The notes under the pieces: generated by a model
Databases searched by the model: none
What the model saw: only the letters and a program-made list of their open reading frames with translations
What the model was told of the DNA's origin: nothing
Origin: SCUN01 sp964343975
GTDB lineage: Bacteria > Acidobacteriota > Vicinamibacteria > Vicinamibacterales > SCN-69-37
DNA: 5,048 nucleotides
NCBI GenBank assembly: GCA_964343975.1
Contig: CAYFLU010000220.1
Span: 1-5,048 of the forward strand
Reading direction: 5' to 3'
Shown here: piece by piece, positions 1 through 5,048 of the stretch
How positions within the stretch are numbered: the stretch's first letter is position 1
Layout of the letters: every line of letters starts with the position of its first letter
Position numbers and translations under genes: made by a program

Positions 1-1763
1 TCGGCCTTCGCCGACTCCGGCAGGCCCGGCACCGAGTGCTCGAACATCCAGCCGTAGTACTCGTCGACCGTGATCATCTGGCCGGGGCGCGTCGGCGACT
101 CGAAGAACTTGCGGATGCCGAGGCGGCCATCCGGATCGATCTTCCACGACAGCGCGATCCAGAACTCGCTTTCTTCCCACACTTCGCCAGGGTTGGCTTC
201 GTGCGTCGCGAGCACCTTGTCGCCGCGCTTGTTCATCGCCACGCGGAGCACCGGCTGACGGAAACCGAGCCAGCGGCCGGCATGCGTCTCCTGGCTCATC
301 GTGTCGTGCCGCTCGGTGCCGAGACCCATCGGCAACACGTAGTCGGCAAACCACGCCGTCTCACTCCAGAACGGCGTGAGCGCCACGTGGCAGCCGATCA
401 GCGCCTCATCCTGCAGCACTTCCATCCACGTGAAGCCGTCGGGATTCGTCCAGAGCGGGTTGTACACGCGCGTGAAGTACGTGTCGAGCTTGCCGCGGCC
501 TTCCTTGAGGAAGTGCGGCAGCAGGTAGCTCATCTCGTGGAACGCGAGCGGGAATTCCTTCGGGAAGAGCAGCTCGTTCCAGTATTCCGGCGGTGGCGGC
601 GTCGAGTGTGGCTTCGGCACGAACTTGTTGTCGACGTGCATGTTCACGCCGCCGACTTCGCCCACCGCGCCCATGAGCACGACCAGGAAGTACACCGCGC
701 GCGTGATCTGCCAGCCCCAGAGATGACCGGCCGCCGCCGCGCGCCAGCTGTGCGTCGAGAACGCGGTGCCCGCGTTCGCGATCGCCTCGGCCGCCTCGAT
801 GATCTTGTGCGCGGCCACGCCCGTCTCGTCTTCCGCAAACTCGGGCGTGAACTGCGCGTACTCCTCTTTCAGCGCCTGCTCGAACGCGTCGAACGTGATC
901 GGCAGATCCGGCCGGCACTCGGCGAGATACGACTGCCAGTTGAGCCACTGCCGCACGAAGGTGCGGTTGTAGCGCTTGTGATCGATCAGCCACTTCGCGA
1001 TCGCGAGCAGGATCGCGGCTTCGGTGCCCGGATGCGCGGGCATCCAGAGATCCGCCTTCGCCGACGTGTTCGAGAGGCGCGGATCGATCACGATCAGCTT
1101 GGCGCCCTTCGTCTGGCCTTCGATGATGCGCTGCGCGTGCGGGTTGAAGTAGTGCCCCGACTCGAGATGCGACGACAGCAGCAGGATGCAGCGCGCGTTC
1201 GCGTGATCCGGCGACGGGCGATCCGCGCCGCACCACAGGAAGTGGCCGAGCCGCGCCGACGACGAGCACACGTTGGTGTGGCTGTTGTGCGAGTCGAGAC
1301 CCCACGCCTGCAACACCCGTGTGACGTACCCGTCTTCGCCGGGGCGGCCGACGTGGTACATCACCTCTTCCTTGCGGCCGTCGAGCATCGCCTGGCGCAA
1401 CCGCGCGCCGAGGTCCTCGAGCACCTGATCCCACGAGACCCGCTCCCACTCGCCGCTGCCGCGCGCGCCCTTGCGGCGCATCGGATACAGGATGCGATCG
1501 GGATCGTGCAGCTGATTCGGCGTGACCACGCCCTTCGCGCAGGTGCGGCCGCGGCTACCCGGATGCACCGGGTTGCCTTCGACCTTGCGGATGTCGAGCG
1601 TGTCCTTGTCGACGTAAGCGAGGATGCCGCACGCCGACTCGCAGTTGAAGCAGATCGACGGGATGATCCAGTAGTTGCGGCGGTCCTTCTTCGGCCACGA
1701 CGTCGACTCGTAATCGACGAAGTGATCCCAGGTGGACGGATCCGGATGTGAGCGGAACGTCAT
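1..1763 (-). CDS. Molybdopterin oxidoreductase catalytic subunit, DMSO-reductase superfamily (C-terminus cut by window edge)
   Basis: Catalytic subunit of a respiratory-type molybdoenzyme carrying bis-molybdopterin guanine dinucleotide and one [4Fe-4S] cluster. The ATG at 1763 gives 587 visible residues without a stop, running off the left edge. The cluster motif Cx2Cx3Cx29C is at residues 38, 41, 45 and 75, the last in RTCAKG. Then come superfamily landmarks: the HVGRPGEDG region (137-145), the active-site stretch NSHTNVCSSSARLGH (160-174), the pterin-binding IVIDPRLSNTSAKADLW (224-240) with HPGTEAA (244-250), and a late ADYVLP block (473-478). The C-terminal molybdopterin-dinucleotide-binding domain is not in view. 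The N-terminus has no Tat signal: the RR pair at 28-29 lies only nine residues before the first cluster cysteine with no hydrophobic segment, so a cytoplasmic location is inferred. The start overlaps the upstream FeS-anchor gene by ATGA and has no clear Shine-Dalgarno, suggesting translational coupling. Polysulfide, thiosulfate, sulfite, arsenic and formate chemistry are all possible; I do not assign one. Confidence -1.
   Translation of the reverse strand, partial: MTFRSHPDPSTWDHFVDYESTSWPKKDRRNYWIIPSICFNCESACGILAYVDKDTLDIRKVEGNPVHPGSRGRTCAKGVVTPNQLHDPDRILYPMRRKGARGSGEWERVSWDQVLEDLGARLRQAMLDGRKEEVMYHVGRPGEDGYVTRVLQAWGLDSHNSHTNVCSSSARLGHFLWCGADRPSPDHANARCILLLSSHLESGHYFNPHAQRIIEGQTKGAKLIVIDPRLSNTSAKADLWMPAHPGTEAAILLAIAKWLIDHKRYNRTFVRQWLNWQSYLAECRPDLPITFDAFEQALKEEYAQFTPEFAEDETGVAAHKIIEAAEAIANAGTAFSTHSWRAAAAGHLWGWQITRAVYFLVVLMGAVGEVGGVNMHVDNKFVPKPHSTPPPPEYWNELLFPKEFPLAFHEMSYLLPHFLKEGRGKLDTYFTRVYNPLWTNPDGFTWMEVLQDEALIGCHVALTPFWSETAWFADYVLPMGLGTERHDTMSQETHAGRWLGFRQPVLRVAMNKRGDKVLATHEANPGEVWEESEFWIALSWKIDPDGRLGIRKFFESPTRPGQMITVDEYYGWMFEHSVPGLPESAKA
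1760..1763 (-). promoter_or_regulatory. ATGA stop-start overlap coupling anchor and catalytic genes
   Basis: On the minus strand the four bases read ATGA: the TGA stop of the FeS-NrfD gene shares bases with the ATG of the molybdopterin subunit. The last codons of the upstream gene contain no GGAG-like site near this ATG. Termination-reinitiation is the likely way the second protein is made, which would keep the two subunits in fixed ratio. The overlap is seen directly; the mechanism is inferred from similar operons. Confidence -1.
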
Positions 1764-3160
1764 GACAGCGGCACCGACTGGCCGGCCTCGACCCAGATGT
1801 ATTCCCAGACGAATCCGCCGACGAGCGCCGTCAGTGCGACGCCGGCGATCACGCCGCTCGTCAACCCGGTCGACAACGCCAGCGTGAAGAGCGCGAGCGG
1901 CGCGAGGCCACCGATGCCGAGCGCGCCGATCCAGAAGTGATGCCGGAACGCNNNNNNNNNNNNNNNNNNNNNNNNNNNNNNNNNNNNNNNNNNNNNNNNN
2001 NNNNNNNNNNNNNNNNNNNNNNNNNNNNNNNNNNNNNNNNNNNNNNNNNNNGAACCCTGCCACAGGTCACGCGCCAGGCCCTGCGCGAAGAGCAAGCCGG
2101 TATACGCCGTCGTCGCCAGCGCGATCGGGAGTGCCACAAGCGCGATCGGGCTGATGATGCCGTGCGCGCCGAACCAGCCGGCCGCGAGCCAGAGCGTGGC
2201 AATCGCGCCGTGCGCGGTGAGCAGGAACGCGCCGCGCGCCATCCACGATTGCCAGTTCGGCCGCGTGAGGATGTAGTAGAACCGCTCCGGCCGCTGCAGG
2301 TCCTTGATGAGGACGGCCGCCGTGGCCGTGGCGCCGAGCACGCCGAAGAGCGGCGCGACGATCGCCGTCAGCGCGGAGCGATCACCCATGAGCCAGAGGA
2401 TCGCGCCGAGCATCATCGCGCCGGTCGAGATGCCCTTGAAGAGGAGATACAGCACGAGGTCGAGGCCCCACGCCTTGCGATGCGGCGCGTCATAGTCGAC
2501 GCGCGGATCGCCCGGCCGCTCCGGATCCGGCTCGGGCGCGCCGAGCGGACGCAGATGCACCTGACCTTCGCGGAACATGAACGGCCGCGCCGCGATTTCC
2601 GGCTGCATCGCCGTGTCGTCCGCGCCGAGATAGAACACCTTCGGCCCGGTGCCCTTCTCGGGCTTACGTACCGTGAACTTGTCGCGCTGCACGATCTTCG
2701 ACACGCGACTCGTCGCATCGTCGAGATCCCCGAAGATGCGGCAGTCGGTCGGGCACACGCTCACGCACGCCGGCTCGAGCCGGTTCTCGATGCGGTTCGC
2801 GCAGAAGTTGCACTTCTCCGCGGTGCGCGTGTTCGGATCAATGAAGAGCTGGTCGTACGGGCACGCCACCATGCAGGCGCGGCATCCGATGCACGCGTCG
2901 CCGTTGAGATCGACGATGCCGTCGTGGCGCGGGTAGAGGGCGCCGGTGGGGCAGATCTTCATGCACGGCGCTTCCTCGCACTGGTTGCAGAGCACGGGGA
3001 GGAAGAACCGCTGCGTTTCGGGGAAGGTGCCTTTTTCGACGGTCTTGACCCAGCACCGGTTCACGCCCAGCGGGACGTCGTGCTCCGACTTGCACGCGAT
3101 CGAGCAGGCGTGACAGCCGATGCACTTCTTCAGATCGATGACGAAACCGTACGTGGGCAC
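1760..3160 (-). CDS. Fused four-cluster ferredoxin / NrfD (PsrC-like) membrane anchor subunit, with internal assembly gap
   Basis: Electron-transfer and membrane subunit of the molybdoenzyme encoded next, combining the roles of PsrB/DmsB and PsrC/NrfD in one chain. Residues 1-170 hold sixteen cysteines in four groups: C13/16/19/23, C58/61/66/70, C90/93/96/100 and C117/120/132/136, the pattern for four [4Fe-4S] clusters. A linker (about 170-230) leads to hydrophobic segments near 232-257, 264-285, 309-327 and 336-360, then the gap, then 408-430 and 433-452. The phrase GLLFAQGLARDLWQ before the gap and FWIG...VWEYIWVEAGQSVPLS after it fit NrfD-family anchors, which usually have eight helices and face the quinone pool. 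The start is GTG at 3160, chosen because MPTYGFVIDLKKCIGC is the normal beginning of these ferredoxin subunits; no Shine-Dalgarno is visible. The TGA overlaps the ATG of the catalytic gene. The gene order (anchor before catalytic subunit) reverses the usual A-B-C order. Family call is firm; substrate is unknown. Confidence -1.
   Translation of the reverse strand: MPTYGFVIDLKKCIGCHACSIACKSEHDVPLGVNRCWVKTVEKGTFPETQRFFLPVLCNQCEEAPCMKICPTGALYPRHDGIVDLNGDACIGCRACMVACPYDQLFIDPNTRTAEKCNFCANRIENRLEPACVSVCPTDCRIFGDLDDATSRVSKIVQRDKFTVRKPEKGTGPKVFYLGADDTAMQPEIAARPFMFREGQVHLRPLGAPEPDPERPGDPRVDYDAPHRKAWGLDLVLYLLFKGISTGAMMLGAILWLMGDRSALTAIVAPLFGVLGATATAAVLIKDLQRPERFYYILTRPNWQSWMARGAFLLTAHGAIATLWLAAGWFGAHGIISPIALVALPIALATTAYTGLLFAQGLARDLWQGXXXXXXXXXXXXXXXXXXXXXXXXXXXXXXXXXXAFRHHFWIGALGIGGLAPLALFTLALSTGLTSGVIAGVALTALVGGFVWEYIWVEAGQSVPLS
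1952..2051. other. Assembly gap of exactly 100 N
   Basis: One hundred consecutive undetermined bases lie inside the membrane domain of the FeS-NrfD gene. The round number is typical of a placeholder for a gap of unknown size. Reading frame agrees on both sides with the same gene (FeS/NrfD residues before, NrfD C-terminal residues after). The codon entering the gap reads TCN and is therefore serine. The gap should not be taken as a true length. Confidence -1.
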
Positions 3161-3199
3161 TCGGGTTGGAATTCTACTTGGTTCGGAGGCGGGACGCCG
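3161..3199 (-). promoter_or_regulatory. Only real intergenic gap; weak candidate -10 for the respiratory genes
   Basis: These 39 bases separate the toxin gene stop from the GTG start of the FeS-NrfD gene. On the minus strand a TAGAAT hexamer at 3171-3176 differs from TATAAT in one base and sits ten bases before the GTG, in a locally AT-richer patch. No TTGACA-like box lies about 17 bases further up (the bases there read CGGCGT). No Shine-Dalgarno is present, so a very short-leader or leaderless transcript is conceivable. Read-through from the toxin-antitoxin genes is the alternative. No stem-loop terminator is evident here. Confidence -1.
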
Positions 3200-3625
3200 C
3201 TATTCGGGCCGCCGCCATTTCAGACCCGGAAACCGGGCGAAATCGCCGTCGAAGGTGATCCATTCGCACCCGTGCTCGATGGCAAGAGCGGCGTAGTAGG
3301 CGTCGGTGATCAACGGACCCGTCGCCCGGGCGTCGGAGACCAGTTGCTCGAAGATCTGCCAGTGACGCGGCCCCGGCGAGATGATCACCGCGTGGGGGGC
3401 CTGCCGGATCGCGTTCGCGTACTCGAACACGTCCGCCGGTTCATTGGGCACCCGCGTGACCCGCGGGTTGGTCGTGATGCGGATCATGGCCGACAGCGCG
3501 AGTTCCGAGACGCCGAAGGCCTGCGGCGAGGCCAGCGTGGCTTCGAGCCATCGCCGGGCCGGCGCGTGATCGCGGTGGTCGAACCGGAAGCCGGCGACGT
3601 ACACATTCACATCAGCGAGGACCAC
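3200..3625 (-). CDS. vapC: VapC-type PIN-domain ribonuclease toxin
   Basis: Toxin of a type II toxin-antitoxin pair; PIN-domain VapC proteins are Mg2+-dependent endoribonucleases that cut tRNA or rRNA and stop translation until bound by their antitoxin. The 141-residue length is normal. The acidic active-site set is complete: D5 in LADVNV, E41 in VSEL, D108 in ITDAYYAALA, and D126 with D128 in TFDGDFARF. The pattern DHAPARRWLE near residues 19-28 and FPGLKW at the end are typical of the subgroup common in mycobacteria and other high-GC bacteria. The start is GTG at 3625, supported by a GGAG seven bases upstream; there is no ATG alternative near it in frame. It overlaps the antitoxin gene by 14 bases, the usual coupled arrangement. 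All catalytic residues are present, so it is probably active. Its RNA target cannot be predicted from sequence. Confidence -1.
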   Translation of the reverse strand: MVLADVNVYVAGFRFDHRDHAPARRWLEATLASPQAFGVSELALSAMIRITTNPRVTRVPNEPADVFEYANAIRQAPHAVIISPGPRHWQIFEQLVSDARATGPLITDAYYAALAIEHGCEWITFDGDFARFPGLKWRRPE

Positions 3626-3887
3626 GCGACCGCTCCATGTACTCCATGTCTTCGAGGTCGTAGAGGTCGGCCATTCGGCTCGGGTCGATACCCGGCTGAA
3701 AGCCGCCGCCGACCTTCGAGATCGGCAACACGACCGCCTGACGCGGCCCTTTGGCGCGCGCCAGCATCTCGCGCACGGCGTCTTCGACCACGGCCGTGAA
3801 CGTGCGACCGTGCTCGGCGGCGTACTTCTTGGCCGCCTTGAAGAGCTGGGGATTCATCTGAATGGTCGTGCGCATGCATGTAAGCAT
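3612..3887 (-). CDS. vapB: VapB-type ribbon-helix-helix antitoxin
   Basis: Antitoxin partner of the PIN toxin that follows it. Residues 5-44 (MRTTIQMNPQLF... to ...AVREMLAR) form a ribbon-helix-helix DNA-binding domain: a short strand, then two helices joined at HGRT. This domain would dimerise and repress its own promoter. The C-terminal part has LPISKVGGGFQPGIDPS (54-70), matching the G-G-x-x-PG-[VI]-D type of tail that wraps around and blocks VapC in this subgroup. Two starts are possible. ATG at 3887 has a GGAG seven bases upstream and is preferred. ATG at 3875 (MRTTIQ) matches the usual family start better but lacks a well-spaced ribosome site. The gene begins one base after the stop of the methyltransferase gene, so its translation is probably coupled to that gene, and no dedicated promoter space exists between them. 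An own promoter, if any, must lie within the methylase coding sequence. Confidence -1.
   Translation of the reverse strand: MLTCMRTTIQMNPQLFKAAKKYAAEHGRTFTAVVEDAVREMLARAKGPRQAVVLPISKVGGGFQPGIDPSRMADLYDLEDMEYMERSRGPR
3633..3636 (-). promoter_or_regulatory. Ribosome binding site fixing the GTG start of vapC
   Basis: GGAG on the minus strand, seven bases before the GTG at 3625. It lies inside the last codons of the antitoxin gene and decides in favour of this GTG as the toxin start. Confidence -1.
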
Positions 3888-3888
3888 A

Positions 3889-5048
3889 TCAAGTCTCCAT
3901 CAATATGTGTTCGAGAAAGTCCCCGGCGGCACGCCGGTCGGCGTCGGCGATCAGCGGAAAGCCGCCCAGCACATCGGCGAATTGGGTCACCGTCAGCCCG
4001 TACTCCGCCGCGACGAGCGCCTGCAGCCGCGCCGGAAGACTCGTNNNNNNNNNNGTCGCCGCATGGGCACGCGCCAGTCGCGCCGCCAGCCGCGCGATGC
4101 GTCGTTGCCGCGTGCTGCCGGTCCACGGCGGCACCGGCAGGCGCTCGACGAGTGACGTCGTCAGATGCCCGCCCATCAGCACGCGCACGAGCGCATTGAG
4201 CACGTACGAGTTGAAGCACGCGCAGAGAAAGTGCTGCTGCGCGAGCGGGAGCGGCGTGCGCACGCAGAAGAGCGTGTGGGTCGTGACGACGCCGGCGGGG
4301 ATGAGGGCGGCGATGAGGGATTGGCGGTTGGACACGGCCGACACGTCGCGATAGGCCAGGCGCGGCGCCGTGAAGCCGCGCGCCGGCAGGGCGGCTTCGG
4401 CGCGTGCGCGTGTGATGCGCCGACGGGGCGGGTCGATCTGTGCGACGAACGGCGCGATGTCCTTGCCATCGAGCACAGGCAGGCCGTCGTCGCCGAACAA
4501 GTCGCGATCATCGCTCGCGTTCAGTTCGCGGCCGAATTGCGCGGCCCATCCGCGCGGATCGCCGAGCGCCGGCCATCGGCGCGTCAACGTGTCGAGCCGT
4601 TCGAGGTCGGCCGCGCGGCGCACGTCTGGAATCCGCCGACTCTTGTCACCTGGTGGGGTGACGACCGCGCGCGGCACGGGCAACGCGCCGACCAGGACAT
4701 CGTCGGCATCGCAGAGGGCATCGAGCGCACTCGCGCGCGTGATGCCGTTGATCATCGGCAGGACGTCGGTGCGGTCCGCTGTGCGCGCCACGACCGCGGC
4801 GAAGCGCAGGCCGCGATGGACGGGGAAGATCGCCTCCGCGTTGTCGAAGCCGATCCATGTGGTGATGCGGCACTCGTCGAGCAGGCGTGCGCGCAGCGCG
4901 GCCGAGCCGTCGTCGGACGCGATGCCCCACGGCAAGACGAGACCGATGGCGCCGCCCGGGCGGGTAAGGTCGAGGGCGCGTTCGACGAACGGTTGGTAGA
5001 GGTTCACGTGCCCGCGTCCGCTGGCGTCGTAGAGGCCGGAGCCGCGCA
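3889..5048 (-). CDS. Eco57I-like DNA adenine methyltransferase / type IIG restriction-modification protein, C-terminal part
   Basis: C-terminal 385 residues of a large protein that continues beyond the right edge; the GTG at 5007 is an internal valine, since the frame stays open upstream (GSGLYDASGRGH). The family transfers methyl groups from S-adenosylmethionine to adenine N6, often with a nuclease and specificity domain in one chain. Visible are the post-catalytic methylase block NLYQPFVERALDLTRPGG leading into GLVLPWG (4924-4959), then FDNAEAIFPVHRGLRF (4801-4848), a hallmark of Eco57I-like enzymes. A target-recognition-like region with YRDV, NRQSLIAALIP, THTLFCV, NSYVLNALVR and GGHLTTSLVERLPVPPW follows (4123-4353). 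A helical tail ending EYGLTVTQFADVLGGFPLI closes the chain. The SAM-binding motif and the catalytic NPP[FYW] motif lie off the window, so activity and any nuclease domain cannot be judged. A ten-N gap interrupts the tail without shifting the frame. It could belong to a stand-alone type IIG enzyme or to a multi-gene system such as BREX or DISARM. Confidence -1.
   Translation of the reverse strand, partial: RGSGLYDASGRGHVNLYQPFVERALDLTRPGGAIGLVLPWGIASDDGSAALRARLLDECRITTWIGFDNAEAIFPVHRGLRFAAVVARTADRTDVLPMINGITRASALDALCDADDVLVGALPVPRAVVTPPGDKSRRIPDVRRAADLERLDTLTRRWPALGDPRGWAAQFGRELNASDDRDLFGDDGLPVLDGKDIAPFVAQIDPPRRRITRARAEAALPARGFTAPRLAYRDVSAVSNRQSLIAALIPAGVVTTHTLFCVRTPLPLAQQHFLCACFNSYVLNALVRVLMGGHLTTSLVERLPVPPWTGSTRQRRIARLAARLARAHAAXXXXTSLPARLQALVAAEYGLTVTQFADVLGGFPLIADADRRAAGDFLEHILMET
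3895..3898 (-). promoter_or_regulatory. Ribosome binding site supporting the upstream vapB start
   Basis: GGAG on the minus strand, seven bases before the ATG at 3887 and nineteen before the competing ATG at 3875. It sits in the final codons (Met-Glu-Thr-stop) of the methyltransferase gene and has the same motif and spacer as the vapC site. It favours the longer antitoxin with an N-terminal MLTC extension. Confidence -1.
4045..4054. other. Assembly gap of 10 N
   Basis: Ten undetermined bases inside the C-terminal tail of the methyltransferase gene. The residues on either side (RLARAHAA before, TSLPARLQALV after) belong to the same family tail and stay in one frame, so only a few residues are likely missing. 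A short unresolved repeat or a minimum-size scaffold gap would both explain it. Confidence -1.

Noticed and set aside
406..1449. Open frame of 347 codons on the minus strand in a different frame from the molybdopterin subunit
   Set aside because: It is rich in Arg, Gly and Ala with no motif, and it overlaps completely a frame with recognised family residues.
1678..1692. Twin-arginine export signal in the molybdopterin subunit (KKDRR at residues 25-29)
   Set aside because: No hydrophobic stretch or signal-peptidase site follows; the first FeS cysteine comes nine residues later, so the arginines belong to the mature fold.
36..1751. Open frame of 571 codons on the plus strand, antisense to the molybdopterin subunit
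   Set aside because: The product is a low-complexity Arg/His/Ala/Val-rich chain with no recognisable domain. The minus-strand frame has a clear cluster motif and superfamily landmarks across the same bases. Long antisense frames are expected with strong GC bias at the third codon position.
1937..3799. Open frame of 620 codons on the plus strand, spanning the assembly gap, the FeS-NrfD gene and the toxin gene
   Set aside because: It reads through 100 Ns, crosses three real minus-strand genes and the intergenic gap, and has an Arg-rich composition without domains. It is an antisense by-product.
3607..3879. 90-codon minus-strand frame starting at the ATG at 3879
   Set aside because: It is shifted by one base from the antitoxin frame and codes an Arg/His-rich chain. 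The antitoxin frame has a clear ribbon-helix-helix and the ribosome-site support.
4370..4999. Open frame of 209 codons on the plus strand, antisense to the methylase
   Set aside because: Composition is Arg/Ser/Ala-rich with no domain, and it lies opposite well-conserved methylase motifs.
5005..5007. GTG as the true start of a 372-residue methylase protein
   Set aside because: The frame is open upstream to the window edge and the residues there (GSGLYDASGRGH) continue the conserved family sequence, so the GTG is an internal valine and the gene is cut by the window.

Overview
The window looks like a draft-assembly contig (two N runs, exactly 100 and 10 bases long) from a high-GC bacterium. All supported genes lie on the minus strand, and almost every base is coding. 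Long open frames on the plus strand are antisense by-products of the GC-rich codon use. The family content would suit a soil or sediment Acidobacteriota, Gemmatimonadota or similar high-GC lineage. That is an impression from the protein style only; no marker gene is present.

In transcription order (right to left) there are five genes. At the right edge is the C-terminal part of a large Eco57I-like DNA adenine methyltransferase / type IIG restriction-modification protein (3889-5048, N-terminus off the window). One base after its stop begins a VapBC-type toxin-antitoxin pair: a ribbon-helix-helix antitoxin (3612-3887) and a PIN-domain RNase toxin (3200-3625), overlapping by 14 bases. After a 39-base gap, the only real intergenic space, comes a two-gene respiratory module. 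The first gene encodes a fused subunit: a four-cluster ferredoxin domain joined to an NrfD/PsrC-like membrane anchor (1760-3160). The second, overlapping it by ATGA, encodes a DMSO-reductase-superfamily molybdopterin catalytic subunit (1-1763, C-terminus off the window).

The right part (about 3200-5048) is therefore defence/accessory in character and the left part (1-3160) is anaerobic or sulfur/arsenic/formate-type electron transfer. In the respiratory module the catalytic subunit has no Tat signal, so it probably works on the cytoplasmic side. It would exchange electrons through the four FeS clusters with the quinone-linked membrane domain. The substrate cannot be read from the sequence. 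The 100-N gap falls inside the membrane domain, where the visible sequence is too short for a normal NrfD fold, so the true gene is probably longer than shown.

Nothing in the window proves a wholly new system. The most noteworthy points are the tight linkage of a type IIG-like methylase to a VapBC module, the FeS-NrfD fusion placed upstream of a signal-less molybdoenzyme, and the unusual sequence around the expected Mo-ligand position. I saw no tRNA, rRNA, CRISPR array, insertion sequence or convincing terminator.
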